The notes below the pieces were generated by a model that was not told where the DNA came from, made no database searches, and was given only the letters and a program-made list of their open reading frames with translations. Positions 22,201-34,741 of a stretch of DNA of 64,000 nucleotides are shown here, in pieces. The stretch is from Zanthoxylum bungeanum. Its lineage: Eukaryota > Streptophyta > Magnoliopsida > Sapindales > Rutaceae. The first letter of the stretch is position 1; each line of letters begins with the position of its first letter. The translations under genes were made by a program, and so were the position numbers. The stretch is taken from NCBI GenBank assembly GCA_019454045.1, contig SKCR01026808.1, positions 1 through 64,000 on the forward strand, given 5' to 3'.

Positions 22201-25200
22201 GCAAGTAGTGCAAGGCACACCTTACTTCAATATTCTAGAAACCCGAGGCTTGGCCAAAGGCTACTGGAATATTGAAAATGGCAAAGGCAAAATCATTATT
22301 ATCTTCTAGGAAGATAAAAGGACATATCCCAAGAAGGAATTGAAGACGAGCAAGGCTTGACTTCAAAAATGATTGTCATAATATGTTCACAGCTAGTATT
22401 AAAATTAGATTTTAGATACTTAGTGTGGTACATAAAATATATGTATTGATGTTCAGAATCTTTTTTGAACAGGATACTGACTTCAATTGAGATTTATCTG
22501 CGAATTGAAAACGGGACGAAAGTCGCTGTTTTAACCGTAGATACCTGAATTTAGGAACTACCTTCGGGTATGTACTTAAATTAGGAAACTGTTAAAATGT
22601 AACTAGTTTGACTAGAAACATTATCTCTATATCGCGTATAACCCGTTGCGGGTGTACCTTTATATTCTAAAACACTAAAGTGTTTCATTATATAAAGATG
22701 ATATTGAGATAAACACATTAGATGTGAATAGGGGTGTGCAAAATATTCGCTTAACCCGCCGACCCGTCCAATCCGCAACCGACCCGTCCGCCATGTGCGG
22801 GTCATTAAGTTAGGTGGTTTGGGTTGGGTGGGTTAGATCCCCAAAATTGCGGATTGGATTGGGTTACGGATTAAAAAATTATCAACCAGCTATAACCTGA
22901 CCCGCCCGCTTAATTAATTATTTTACATACATAAAAAAAATAAAGTTAATCAATTCACCTAATAAATTTTTAAAGCTAATCAATCATCAATTCCCTAAAC
23001 AAAACCGGCCTTCAAAAAATTCCTTAAATATATTTCTTTTTCATTGACTCTATGTTTGTGTTGGAATTAAGATTATTCAATGAAATCTACCTTTAATTTT
23101 TTGTGTGCATTAGTTATATTTTGAGATTATCAATAACAAATTGTAGTTTGTGATAATTAGGGAAAAAAAAAATTGTTAATGCCAACCCGCCTAACCCGCT
23201 GAGTTGAAACCACCAAAATTTGTAACCAATCCGCCGGATTTAGACTTTGGTGGGTTGGTGGCGGATTGGAATTTTCCCAACCCGCTAGTGGCGGATTGGA
23301 TATAAATATTGTCCTTTACCAGCTCAATCCAACCCGCGCACACCCCTAGATGTGAATAACAAAATTTATATTTTGAATATAAATAATATCTCAAATATAT
23401 AACATGACAAATAAATAGCTCAAACTGATTTGATCAGTTAAGAAACTTAATTGTGGCATAGTTGTCAGGGACACTATTAAACAAGAATCTTATATCCACA
23501 CTTTTGAAGAGCGGGTACCAGAACTGATTTGATTCCATTCAAATAAAGTCTACGAATCTAGTCTATTTGGGCAAAGTGCCTAAAACACTATTTACTTGGT
23601 AAAAGTGTAAATGCCACCGATCTGTTAGCCCTACTTCATAGTGAAGAAAGTGGACCCATGTCTAACTAGGCTAGATATGGATATGAATATTTCGTGACCT
23701 GTACGGATGTGGCATCGCGTATGGTTATGTGTTTCTTTTGAAACACAAATCAGAAACTTTCACAGTTTCGAGACGAAATAGACAAACAGATCGGCTAAAG
23801 TATGAAACTGTCACGGTAAGACCGTGGTGGAAAATACTTAAGCAATAAGTTTCTAGTATACTTGAAAGAGAATAGTATTCTTTCAAATGAGGACTCCTCC
23901 CGGAACACGTTAGTTTGACGGTGTGTCCGAACGAATTAACCGAATTTTGTTAGACATGATAAGGTTAATCACGAGTCGCTTTGAGCTACCATTTCCTTCA
24001 ACGGATAAGCTTTAAACAGTGCAATAACTTATTTTGAATAAGGTTCCATAATAATCTGTTTGACAGATATCATATTAGATATGAACGGGAAAGAAACCGG
24101 GTTTCTCATTCCTGATAATTTGGGTATGTTAGGCATATGTTTGGATGATACCAAACTAAAACCCAAATAAGATAAGTGCCAAATGTAGGTCATCATAGGG
24201 ATACCATAAGTATTGTACTTATACACCTCATAAGAGAACAATTAGATTGTTGCTCACCATGCGGTTTTCCTAAGAGGAATACCGATATGCAGTGGTAAGT
24301 GTGAGGATAGTATAACTCGATGAAAATCAGAGTAATACTGTTCAAGGCACCGAATCTTAATGGAACATGAATAGTTCATCAAGGATGAGACTATTACCAT
24401 TAATCTTCGAATACACAAGAACCGCGTAGGTCGGAAAGAGTCAGAAAACAACCTGGGGTATGGGTTCTGATTTAACCTCATAAAGGTGTGAATCTTATTG
24501 AGGAATACCAACTGACTACGTATGAGGAAGTGATACAAAGTATCAACTCCCTAATTGTGGCAAAGTGCCATATAATCCGAAATGGATTCCATGTATATCA
24601 ATCAGTTTGGATACTAGTTGATGTACCACAAGGCATTGTGCCTAATGGTACTTAAAAGTCTTCTAGGAAGACATACATGGATGGCAACATACCAACGTAT
24701 AAAGCAAGGCTTTTAACGGAAATGTATCGTTATCAACATTGTGTTGATTACGATTCAACATTTTACCTGTTGCCACGGTAAATTCATTTGGATAATGCTT
24801 GTCATTCGATCCAAGATTGGATTGTAGCAAGCATTAGGTTCTTGGAATTATCGTTTTGATGTAATCATAATGATTTATGATTTAATTCAAAAACGAAAAT
24901 AATTCTTGTGTATATAAGGAGGTTAGTGGGAGCGCACTGACAGTGGCTGTCTTATAAAATAATGATAATATGTCATTTCTTGGAAATGATATTCCCATAA
25001 AATAAATATCGGCGAAAGCTTGGCTTTCGAAATACTCTCCTAGAAACCGTACATTGAAAAATGTACGAGACCTGGTGTATCATACGCTTTGAGCATATGG
25101 ATTCACAAACAGGCCAATCCGAGTGATAGTCACTGGATTAATGTTAAGAACATCCGTTAGTATCTTAGAGAACTAAGGATGTTGTCTTAGTCTATGGAGA

Positions 25201-25298
25201 AGGAGAACTTGAAGTGACTGGGGTCACTGTAGCAAGTTTCCTATAACTGATAAAGACGACTAAAAGTCGCAAATGGTACTATATAGTTTGAATAACGG
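19261..25298 (+). pseudogene. Copia b internal region, decayed gag-pol
   Basis: Leader to about 21750 and then gag-pol remnants parallel to the young copia: gag start near 21790 (TTGGACTATTAGAATCAAG), protease/integrase region 22380-24250, RT region to about 25240 and RNase H until TTTGAATAACGG at 25287-25298. Stops and indels occur throughout; no frame of useful length survives. A hAT-type MITE sits at 22729-23348. At 25296-25298 RNase H sequence switches to X sequence through a shared CGG. The decay pattern is largely shared with copia a although the two are separate insertions (different flanks). Confidence 0.82.
22729..23348. mobile_element. hAT-type non-autonomous element (MITE)
   Basis: 620 bp with inverted ends TAGGGGTGTGC...GCACACCCCTA and an 8-bp target-site duplication gatgtgaa (22721-22728 and 23349-23356). 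Subterminal regions are rich in AACCCGC/GCGGGTT motifs in both orientations; the centre is AT-rich. No transposase. Copia a shows the empty site at about 14670 (ACATTAGATGTGAATAAC). Confidence 0.9.
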
Positions 25299-25531
25299 TA
25301 AAATATCGTGCTAAAGGTAGCCTTTTAGACTTTTTGTCAAATAGATGACCTTTAAACCAGCATAATTAGCCCATGCGCATCAAGCAACAATGCATATAAG
25401 ATAAATAAAGCAATAATATGGGACCTTGTATGCCCGATTGAACGTATTTCACATTCAATCGAGTGTACTTCGTCCGGCGTGACAAAACATCATGGTAATG
25501 GTAGCCTTTAGGCATTTTCCTCGAATAGAGG
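25299..25531 (-). mobile_element. Duplicated fragment of element X
   Basis: Near-identical copy of 16899-17130, differing by a few bases. It joins copia b RNase H on the left and a solo copia LTR on the right, whose left TSD copy (agagg, 25527-25531) is the last part of this piece. Confidence 0.85.
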
Positions 25532-27642
25532 TGTTGGACAATTATGACCCATAGCGTCACTATTTGTACAGATCACGGTGTTGTTGTACAAATTAACTAT
25601 GTGACAAAGGAGATTGCACTCTTATCATTTGTGATTAGATCACCTAGATATATAAATGATGAGAGGTCCTTATGATTTGTTCCTGGACAGAGAATGATAT
25701 GAGACAGTATCAGTCCACGAAGGATAAATCATTAAATATCCCTAGTCAGAGTATTATCGAGATTGGACATTGATAAATACGTAAAAGACTAGTATTGCAC
25801 TTGTGCGCGTTTGTGAGGGCACAACGACATAGTTCTCATATATTTAGGTATAGGATACTCATGCAAGTGTAGTAGGAGGTTGTGTTTCACCGATGGTACG
25901 GGAAACAGCTTCGCTCTGGATAGACCCCCCGCAGAATCCTATTGGTAGTATGACTATGTGTCTATGGGAGTCTGCAATCAGGGTAGGTGTATTTGGTCTT
26001 AACCTGAGACTTGCACCGCTAATACATACGACAATCAATATACTTTAGTTGAGGTTGTCCAGGGCTTTAACCGGTTCTGTGTACGCCGATACTGGGTATA
26101 TTGAGAATCATAGTGTGTTGGGTGTGATGTCAAGACGGAAGTGTCACTCCAATCATATGGAGATGATGGTCACGTAGGATACAGAACTCGTTCTCTTAAA
26201 TGCTCGAGCAATCGGGATATTATGACTAGGTCATGTATATCCGATTATAGAGACTAGTTACCAGACATCCGATATGTGCTTCGTACGGGGCAGACACAAT
26301 TCCAGCCCTAGGCCAAGCATGTGAACATCCGATACTGGACAGAAATACGCAATACTATGGTATACTACGCTTGATATAGATCACATATTCCTATAAGGAT
26401 ATTTCCGGAGAATTGCGTAGGCATGGCGCTTTGCTAGAAGCCAACCTTGTCTTGTAAATCGGTATAAACGTAGTACAAGGTACTTACGTATTCGGATAGT
26501 CCGATAACCGTATTTACTGCCAACATATCCGGGGATCTCATGGGTCGCTTCCCAAAGATTCACCGATGACGTATGACTCGCACTTTAATTAATCTAGGAT
26601 TAATTAGAAGAGAGAGACAAAATTAATCTAGGATTAATTCGATGAGAGAGAAAATTAATCTGGGATAAAATATTAATTAAAGAGAGAGAACGATTAATTT
26701 GGAATTAATCGATAAAATAATATATTCGATATATTATACGAAATTGGATTTCGACGCGGAATTAAAATTAGATTTTAATTCGGGCAAACGAATTAATTCG
26801 TTAGCGATGTGAATAGTGATTTCGCTAGGCGTAATCATTTAATTACGACGCGACGGAAAATTCGTTAATTTGGAATTAGCGAACCCGAGCCCGAGAGTGA
26901 TTGCGAGCGCATTCGTATTTCGAATTCGAGCGCGGCACGCAAGTCACATCAAGCATCAAATCACTAGTCGCATCAATCGTCAAATCACTTGTCACTTTGA
27001 ATGATGTGATATGACATGTTGTCACTTTATTAAAGTGACTTGATGTGAATAGTGATAGATGATTGAAAAGCACTTTTTGCTTTTTGACTTTTGCTTTTTT
27101 GAAAAGTAAAAGGAATTGTTTTAATAGAAATGAAAAGTGGTAAAAGGTATTATTATTATTAATTTTGGAAATTAAAATATATAAACCTAATTACACTTTT
27201 TCTTTCTCTCTCTCCCTTTAACGTTTTTCATCTCCCTATTTTTCCCTCCTTCCTCTCACGGCTTGGAGCCGATTTCTTCCCAAATTTTTGGCTTATGGCC
27301 GAATCTATGAGAAACAAGGAAGAACATATGGTGCTAGCACACACACATGGGTTTATACTATGGTGATAGGGAAGTGAGTTTGTGAGCATGGAAAGCTTGA
27401 AGCTTGGAGCTTCAATGGTGACATCCATGGCCGAATCTTCAACGAGGAAGATGACCAAAAATCGTGCAGTCCACTCCATCAAGAAGCCATTGGCGTGACC
27501 TTGAAGAGGAGGAGAAGGCTTGTGTTCTTTGATGCATCCAAACCAATCATTGTGAGTATATGTTTCCGCCATTATTCCTTGATGTATTCATGCAAATTTT
27601 ATGCTTGATTTGTTGATCTTGGGACCTAATTAGAAACCAACA
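25532..27642 (+). mobile_element. Solo copia LTR with intact 5-bp TSD
   Basis: TGTTGGACAATTATGACCC to GAAACCAACA, 2111 bp, flanked by agagg on both sides (25527-25531 and 27643-27647). Element X sequence continues on the right (GACCGTTAATCAACCCTAGT). No internal copia sequence follows, so it is a solo LTR or the 3' LTR of a rearranged element. Almost identical to 17131-19260. Confidence 0.88.
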
Positions 27643-27647
27643 AGAGG

Positions 27648-29412
27648 ACCGTTAATCAACCCTAGTTAGCCCATACGCATTAGATTAACAATAAAGAAAA
27701 AGACACATAGAAAGTAGATAACGGTACAATGAACACAAAAAATGCCTAAAACATGATAAAAGAATCTTCCCAGAATGCTCGCGTTCATGTAGCGTTCGGA
27801 AACGTGTTCGAATGGGAGCGAGACAGAATGTGTGCGTTCGAGTAGCGTTCGAGAACGCGTTCGAACAAAGTGGCGAAAGTGGCATCCATAATACAGTAAA
27901 CACATGCGGTAATGTTTCCCCAAGTGGTACGTGGAGTTGTATCCCAAGTACAGACCGCACTACCGTCCATTCGGATTCGGCTACGAAATTTATGTCTAGG
28001 TTTCCATCCGATATACCATGAGAGGCAACATTCACGCGTTAACACAATGGAATCACAAAAATGGGCATTAAGTATGATAATACATATACCAACACATAAG
28101 CAAAGAAAGAAACAAAAATGCGGAATGATAAAAAGCTAATAATACGAAATAAATGTGCGATAAATAAATAAAGGAACGTTACAGAAAGATGTGACCAAGA
28201 ATTTGGTCATCTTTGATATAGGACCTCGCACACCCGGTTGGACATATTCCATGTCCAACCGAGCATGCCGCATCTAAACTACAAAATAAAAAGTAATAAA
28301 AGGTGCCCTCAGGTCTTACCTTTTAAGTTGCTCCTCGGAAGTGCGTCACGTCGTCGCTGGAAGGGTTATTGCTCCACAAATTTTCTAGTTTTCTAGTCTA
28401 CTATTTTCCTTCACCGTTTCGCTATTTTCGCTGCTGCTTTCTCGATATTTCCTTGCTGTTTTTAGCCGTTCATTTGCCACTGTTTTGGGGTGAAACTTGG
28501 ATTGTTTAAGGGTGCAGTTTTTTTGGTGTTTTAAGGGGATTTCGGAGTGCATTTTTTGGTGATTTAGGGACTGTTTTAGGGGTGCTGTTTTCGATAATGT
28601 AAGGGGGTTGTTTTGGGTGTGATTTTTCGGTGATGGATAGGTATTTTGGTGTTGTAGTTTTCGGTGGTTGAGAGTATTTTCTTCTTGGTGTTTGGGCGTG
28701 AATGTGCTCGAGGATAGGGGTGAATGTCTTGGTGAAGGGAGAGCTTAGGGTTTTCTATTATTTTCTTATGTTTTTTTCTTGAAGGTTGTTATAAGTCTCT
28801 AAGGGGTTAAGGGTTTGGAATTTTGGTTTCTTTTATAATGGTGCACTAGGGTTTCTAGGTAAGGAAGGGAATCATGTCCATAAGGGAGGTGATTAATTAA
28901 TTTATTAAAGGAAAAAATCTTGTGTAATTTTGGTGGGGATATATTTATTTTGGGAGGTGATTGGATTTGATTTGTTTGGTTTATGATGGGGATTTATTTT
29001 GATTTGATTTGATTTATTTAGTTTAGGAAGGTGATTTGTTTTATTTAATTAAGGATTTGATTTAATTTGTGACATGTATTTTAAGTGTTTTAGTTATTTT
29101 TGGATTGGGCTTGGTGGGCTAAATGGGCTTTGGATGGGCTTGGGCGTATGGCTAGTAGTAAAACAGAAATACTGATGGTCTTTCGAATGCTTCTTCGGAC
29201 GTTACACAAACGCCCGCAATCTATTTACCGTTCGACGTGTTTTCGAATGCGGCACGAACGCAAACGCAGTGAACATGTGAATTATATCTGATGACGTACT
29301 TATCTTGAATTTCCCCTTCTGACGTCCATTTCCCGTAACTTCCGTAACTTATCGGGTAGTGCCTCCGACCGAGGCTCTTCATCGGGCTCATGCAAAATTG
29401 CAAGTGTCTACA
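27648..29412 (-). mobile_element. Element X LTR, remaining part to its right end
   Basis: Continues X after the solo LTR: CGTTCG repeats (27776-27870), the GTACGTGGAGTTGTATCC block at about 27930, T/G-rich sequence 28400-28900, an inverted-orientation CGTTCG-like repeat (29170-29265) and the end block ATCGGGTAGTGCC...GTGTCTACA. No gene is seen; open frames such as 29100-29291 look like chance. Confidence 0.65.
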
Positions 29413-29417
29413 GGTAC

Positions 29418-31935
29418 ACAATGCCTTAATAACTTATTAGCACAATGTTTGAATAGGTACGACTCATCCCAGAGATAATGTTTGACTTCTTTGAAGAATT
29501 TCTTTCTTTACTGATGTGTCCATTCCAACGGCCATTTCCTCGATAATATGTAGTTTACACAGTCAGCATACCATGGGACTTCCTGCTCCTTGATGGCAAA
29601 TAATTGTTCATCTGGAAAAGTTGTCAGTTCATAGCCAGTTGTACCTCCATTTTCGAGCCTCGACAAGTGATCTGCAACTTGATTTTTTGTCTCATTCCTA
29701 TCTCGGATCACCATGTCAAATTATTGCAATAGAAGCATCCAATGGATCAATCTGGGCTTGGCATCTTTCTTCGCGATCAGGTATTTGATTGCTGAATGAT
29801 ATGTGTAGACCACCACCTTCGGACCCGGTAAATAGGAGCGGAATTTATCAAAAACAAACACAACTACGAGCAAATCCTTTTCAGTTGTTTTGTAGTTAAG
29901 TTGTGCTTCATTCAAAGTTTTGCTAAAATAGTAGATGGTGTGAAAAACCTTCGCCTTACGTTGTCCCAAAATAGCACCTACTGCAAAATCACTGGCATCG
30001 TACATCACTTCGAAAGGGAGAGTCCAATCTGGTGCTACTATGGTAGGGGCAGAGACCAGCTTCTATTTCAAGATCTCGAAAACATGGTGGCATTTTTTGG
30101 TGAAGTGGAACGACACGTCTTTCTCCAGCAGATCGCATAATGGTTTAGCAATCTTTGAGAAGTATTTGATCAATCTCCAGTAAAATCCTGCATGCCCAAG
30201 AAAACTTTGAATCCTTTTGACTGATGATGGTGGAGGTAGTTTCTCTATAGTCTCAGTCTTTGCTTTGTCTACCTTGATTCCCTTCTGTTTGATCCGATGT
30301 CCCATGACAATGCATTCATGCACCATGAAGTGGCATTTCTACCGGTTCAGTACCAGATTAGTATCTTCACATCTTTGTAACACTTGTTCTAGATTTTACA
30401 AGTAGTGGTCGAACGAGTTCCAAATACTGAGAAGTCATCCATGAAGACTTCCATGATTTGTTCTTTCATGTCTGAAAAGATGGCCATCATCCATTTTTTG
30501 AAATGTGGAAGGAGTATTACAGAGTCCAAATGGCATCCTGCGGAATGCAAAAGTACCATACGGGCATGTGAAAATGGTTTTCTCCTGATCTTCTAGGGTG
30601 ATGGAAATCTGATTGTACCACGAGTATCCATCCAGAAAGCAGTAGAAATCATACCCCGTCAATCTGTCTAGCATCTGGTCAATGAATGGTAGTGGGAAAT
30701 GATCCTTCCGTATGGCTTTGTTCAGCTTCCTATAGTCTATGCACACTCTCCATTCAGTCACTGTCCTTGTTGGAATCAGCTCGTTCTTTTCATTTGTAAC
30801 TTCAGTCATTCCTCATTTCTTGGGTACACATTGCATATGACTCACCCAAGAGCTGTCAGAGACGGGGTAGATGATGTCTGCATCCAACCATTTGATGATT
30901 TCTTTTCTTTACCACTTCCTTCATGATTGGATTCAGCTTTCGTTGATGCTCCACTGTGGCTTTGTACTCGTCGTTCATCAGGATTTTGTGCATGCAAAAT
31001 GATGGACTGATGTCTCAAATGTCTGCTATAGTCCAGCCAATAGCTCTTTTGTGCTCACGTAACACTCTTAACAACTTATCTTCCTGCACCCATATTAGCG
31101 ACGAAGAAATAATCACAGGTAAATTAGAAGAGTTTTCCAAGTATGCATACCTGAGATGGCTCAGAAGTGGCTTTAGTTCTAACTGCGGTGGTTCTTCAAT
31201 CGAGGACTTGATTCGCTCTTTTTTCAGTAGTTCCAAGTTTTCCATATGTGGTGTCGATCTAAAGCGAGAGGCTCCATCAAGATAGTTGATGTATTCCAAA
31301 ATATCATCATCTAATTCTCTGTCAGTCATGTTGTTGATGCATGTTTCAAGTTTATAACTGGAAAGTTGTATTGCATCTGTGTTCTGGATGATACTATCTA
31401 TTACATCAAGTCTGAAACATTCCTCCTCCCTTTCGTCATTTGGAAATTTCATGGCTTTGAAAACATTGAATGTTACTTCTTGGTCCTGCACCCTCATGGT
31501 CAGTTCACCTTTTTCTACATCAATGATGGTTCGACTTGTAGCCAATAATGGTCTCCCGAGGATGATGGGTACGTCTTTGTCTTCCTCCATGTCAAAGACA
31601 ATGAAATCTATTGTGAAAATGAATTTGTCGACTTTGACCATCACATCTTCCACTACCCCTCTCAGAAATGTGAGTGACCTGTCAGCAAGTTGCAGAGTGA
31701 CTGAGGTGGGCTTTGCTTCTCCAAGCTACAGTTTCCTGTAAATAGACAAAGACATCAAGTTAATACTAGCACCTAAATCACACAAAGCCTTACCGAAGTA
31801 ATGTTCTTCTATAGTACAAGGGATGGTGAAACTGCCAGGATCCTTCAACTTTGGGGGAAGCTTCCTCTGAATGATGGCGCTGCATTCTTCTGTCAGTGCT
31901 ACAGTCTCATAATCTCCCAATCTCGCTTTCATGAT
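29418..31935 (-). pseudogene. Athila-type gypsy pol: protease, RT and RNase H
   Basis: Minus-strand pol of the Athila-type element, in order from 31932 downward. Protease has [18 protein letters not shown] with the D-G-A-S-like active site. A linker with IILGRPLLATSRTIIDVEKG follows. RT has VCIDYRKLNKAIRKDHFPLP, FYCFLDGYSWYNQISI and FAFRRMPFGLCNTPSTFQ; the FMDD motif lies near 30450 in a shifted frame. Then come FLGHAGFYWRLIKYFSKIA and RNase H with [15 protein letters not shown] and RNETKNQVADHLSRLE. Frameshifts at about 30810, 30435 and 30060 and stops at 29715 and 29508 inactivate it. YCFLDGYSGYNQI-type RT motifs are typical of Athila. Pol continues at 8411. Confidence 0.9.
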
Positions 31936-32778
31936 AGAATATCTTTCATGAATTTAACATAACTGGGCATCTGCTCAAACACTTATGCAAATGGAAAGTT
32001 GATATACAGCTTTTTGAAAATTTCCAAGAATCGAGCTAATTATTTGACATGTTTGTGTTTCTGAAGACGTTGTGGAAAATATGGAGGTTGAGTAAACTTT
32101 TCTCTATCATTGTTTTTTGCCACTTTTTCCTCCATCGGTGGATCTACTTCACTGCTTTCTTTTGGAACTTCCTCAGTAAATGCCTTGACTCCAACATCTT
32201 TGTTGACTTCAGTGCCACTTTTCAAAGTGATGGCTTGGCATTGCTCCTTACCTCTGTTCCTTGGATTTGGTTCTGTGTTGCTAGGAAGGGTACCTTGCGG
32301 TCTGTAACTCTGAGCATTGGCCAGTTGTCCCAATTGATTTTACAGTGCCTTTATAGAAGATGCTTCATTTTGAACCATATCTGCTAAAGCATCGTATTTG
32401 ACTTCTTGCTTTTTCATCTGGGCAAGCACTTCTGCTATTCCTGGTTCTTTTTCATACTCCTGGCCTTTATTCTGCTATTGGAATCCGGGTGGTGGATTGT
32501 TCATTTTCCCTGAAGTGTTGCTCCATGCGAAATTGGGATGATTCCTCCACCCTGGGTTGTAGGTATTGGAATATGGATTGTTTCCCTGTCTTTTGAAGTT
32601 GCTGACATAGTTCACAGTCTCATCATGTTGGTTGTAAGATTCTGCCTCTGGTGCTCCTCCATATGGTGAACTTGTGGATCTAGCATTAACTTGCATGCTA
32701 AGAGTTTCCATGCATTTTCATATCTAATCCAGCTTGGCATTCACAGCTGTATTGGTTCATACTTCGTGGATTCCTGAT
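31936..32778 (-). pseudogene. Athila-type gag, C-terminal part
   Basis: Gag segment with GRNPYSN-like repeats: QGNNPYSNTYNPGWRNHPNF and SWSNTSGKMNNPPPGFQ, then GQLANAQSYRPQGTLPSNTE and a Glu/Lys-rich tail. The same order is seen in the plus-strand Athila gag at 51340-52004. The gag is cut at 32778 by the young copia, whose TSD attcg (32779-32783) belongs to this gag; the N-terminal part resumes at 42888. Confidence 0.85.
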
Positions 32779-32783
32779 ATTCG

Positions 32784-34741
32784 TGTTAGACAGTAATGAC
32801 CCATAGCGTCACTATTTTGTAAATGATATTGTATTATTGTACAAAATTAACTATGTAGTAATGAAATTGCCTTTTACCGTTTTGTAATTTAATTACTTTG
32901 ATATATAAATGGTAAAAGTCCCTATGATTAGTTCCAGATTGTGATGATATGAGACAGTATCAATCCATAAAGGTTTAATCATTAATATCCCTAGTCGTAG
33001 TATTATCGAGATTGGACATCGATAATGCGGAATAGACTAGTACTGCACTTGTGCATGTTGTGAGGGCACAACGGCATAGTTCTCATATATTTAAGTATTG
33101 GATACTTATGCAAGTGCGGTAGGAGGTTGTGTTTTACCGATGGTACGGAAAACAGCTTCGCTCTGGATAGACCCCGCGGAGTCCCATTGGTAGTATGTCT
33201 GCGTGTCTATGGGAGTCCGCTTCAGGGTAGGTGCATATGATCTTAACCTGAGATTTGCATCGCTAGTACTTACGACAATCGGTAAAATTTAGGTTTGGTG
33301 GTCCAGGGCTTTAACGGGTTCTGTGTATACCTCTTCTGGGTTTATCGAGAATCGTAGTGTACTGGGTGTGATGTCAAGATGGAAGTATCACTTCAGACAT
33401 ATGGAGATGATGATCGCGAGGGATACAGAACTAGTACTCTATAATGGTTGCAACCATCGGGATAATATGACTAGGTCAGGATTATCCGATTCAAAGAGAC
33501 TGGTTGCTTGATGTCCGATATGTGTATCGTACGGGGCAGACACATATCCAGCCCCAGGCCTTACATGTGATCATCCGATACTGGTTCGATATACACTATA
33601 CTACGGTATACTACGCCTGTTATAGATCTAATATTCCAGTAAGAATATTTCTAGAGAATTGGGTAGGCATGGCGTTTTGCTAGAAGCTAACCTTGTCTTG
33701 TAAATCGGTAAAAACAGTAGTACTTGGTACGTACGTGTTCGAATAGTTCGACAACCGGATTTACTGCCAACATATCTAGAGGTCTCTTGGGTCGCTTCCC
33801 GAAGATTCACCAATGACGTATGATTCAAACTCGATTAATCTTGGATTAATTACGGAGAGACTTTATCTTGGATAAAGTACTATATAAAGAGAGAGAACGA
33901 TTAATTTAGAATTAATCGTAAAATTATTATATTCGATATAATAATCGGAATTCGATTTCGACGCGAAATTAAAATTAGATTTTAATTCGGGCAAACGAGT
34001 TAATTTAGAATTAATTCGTTAGCGACGTAAATATATAATTTCGCTAGGCGCAATTATTTATTTAAATTCGATAATTAACGTCGCGACGTAAGTTCGATAT
34101 TTCGGAAATATCGGATCCGAACGCGTGAGTGCACGTGGGCCCACTTTCATTTGGAAACGTGTGGGGCCCACATGACACATGTCATTATTTGCATTATTTA
34201 ATTGATTGATGTAATGCATGAAGATAGTGTACAAAGCACTCAAGGGTATTGCATGGAAATTGAGTGTTAGACACTCTAAGCCTTTGCATGGTTTGTGTCA
34301 TAAATATATTATTATTTAATATTATTATGACATAAATATAAATTGATTTTTGAGACAAAAAATCATATCTTCTTCCTCTCTCAAATTACCGAAACAGTAA
34401 GCCCTAAAAGCTCTCTCCATTCTTCATTTGTTTTGTGGCAAGACAAGAAGAAAGTGTACTTGTTTGGAACTCTAATACACAACTTTGGCTAGCAACATCA
34501 AGGGATCATACAAGGTGTTATGGGAAACTCATCTTAGAGCTTGGAAGGATCAAATATAGCTTGAGCTTCTCTTTTCTGCTTGGCCGAATCCTTCACTGCA
34601 CAAAGGAGCAAGTTTTGTTTCATCAAACGCATCCACATTCCGTTTTTGTGAGTATTGATTCCGCCATACTTCAATATAGTTCATTCTTTTATATATATTT
34701 TGCTTGTGCTTGATCTTGGGACATGGATTAGATTTCCAACA
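32784..34741 (+). mobile_element. 5' LTR of copia C
   Basis: 1958 bp, inverted ends TGTTAG...CCAACA. It contains the promoter of the element by position, with GACAGTATCAATCC and TAGACCCCGCGG blocks shared with copia a and b. The open frames 33323-33511 and 34435-34713 inside it repeat in the 3' LTR and are not convincing genes. Confidence 0.93.

Larger units (their letters stand above)
8417..29412 (-). mobile_element. Long gypsy-like LTR insertion (element X) carrying nested copia elements
   Basis: The left end reads TGTAGGACATAG and the right end GTGTCTACA, so the insert has TGTAG...CTACA inverted ends. It is flanked by the 5-bp direct repeat ggtac (8412-8416 and 29413-29417). Removing it joins the Athila pol from RNase H (ending near 29418) to the integrase zinc finger (8411). 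X itself is about 3.7 kb once nested copias are removed (15188-17130 plus 27648-29412), fitting a long Tat/Ogre-like LTR, probably solo. Its GGAGTCGCCACCCGGTG and TTAAGGCCGCAC blocks (15280-15340) and ATCGGGTAGTGCC block (29358-29372) recur in other copies here. No X coding region is visible. Confidence 0.7.

Noticed and set aside
22581..22805. 74-codon minus-strand frame
   Set aside because: Crosses the border of the hAT-type MITE; chance frame.
27666..28045. Several overlapping minus-strand frames
   Set aside because: Same cause: repeat region of element X.
31379..31741. 120-codon plus-strand frame (and 31366-31548)
   Set aside because: Antisense shadow of the Athila protease/RT linker on the minus strand.
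34435..34713. 92-codon frame (repeated at 42481-42930)
   Set aside because: Located in both LTRs of copia C, overlapping the LTR end; no similarity seen.
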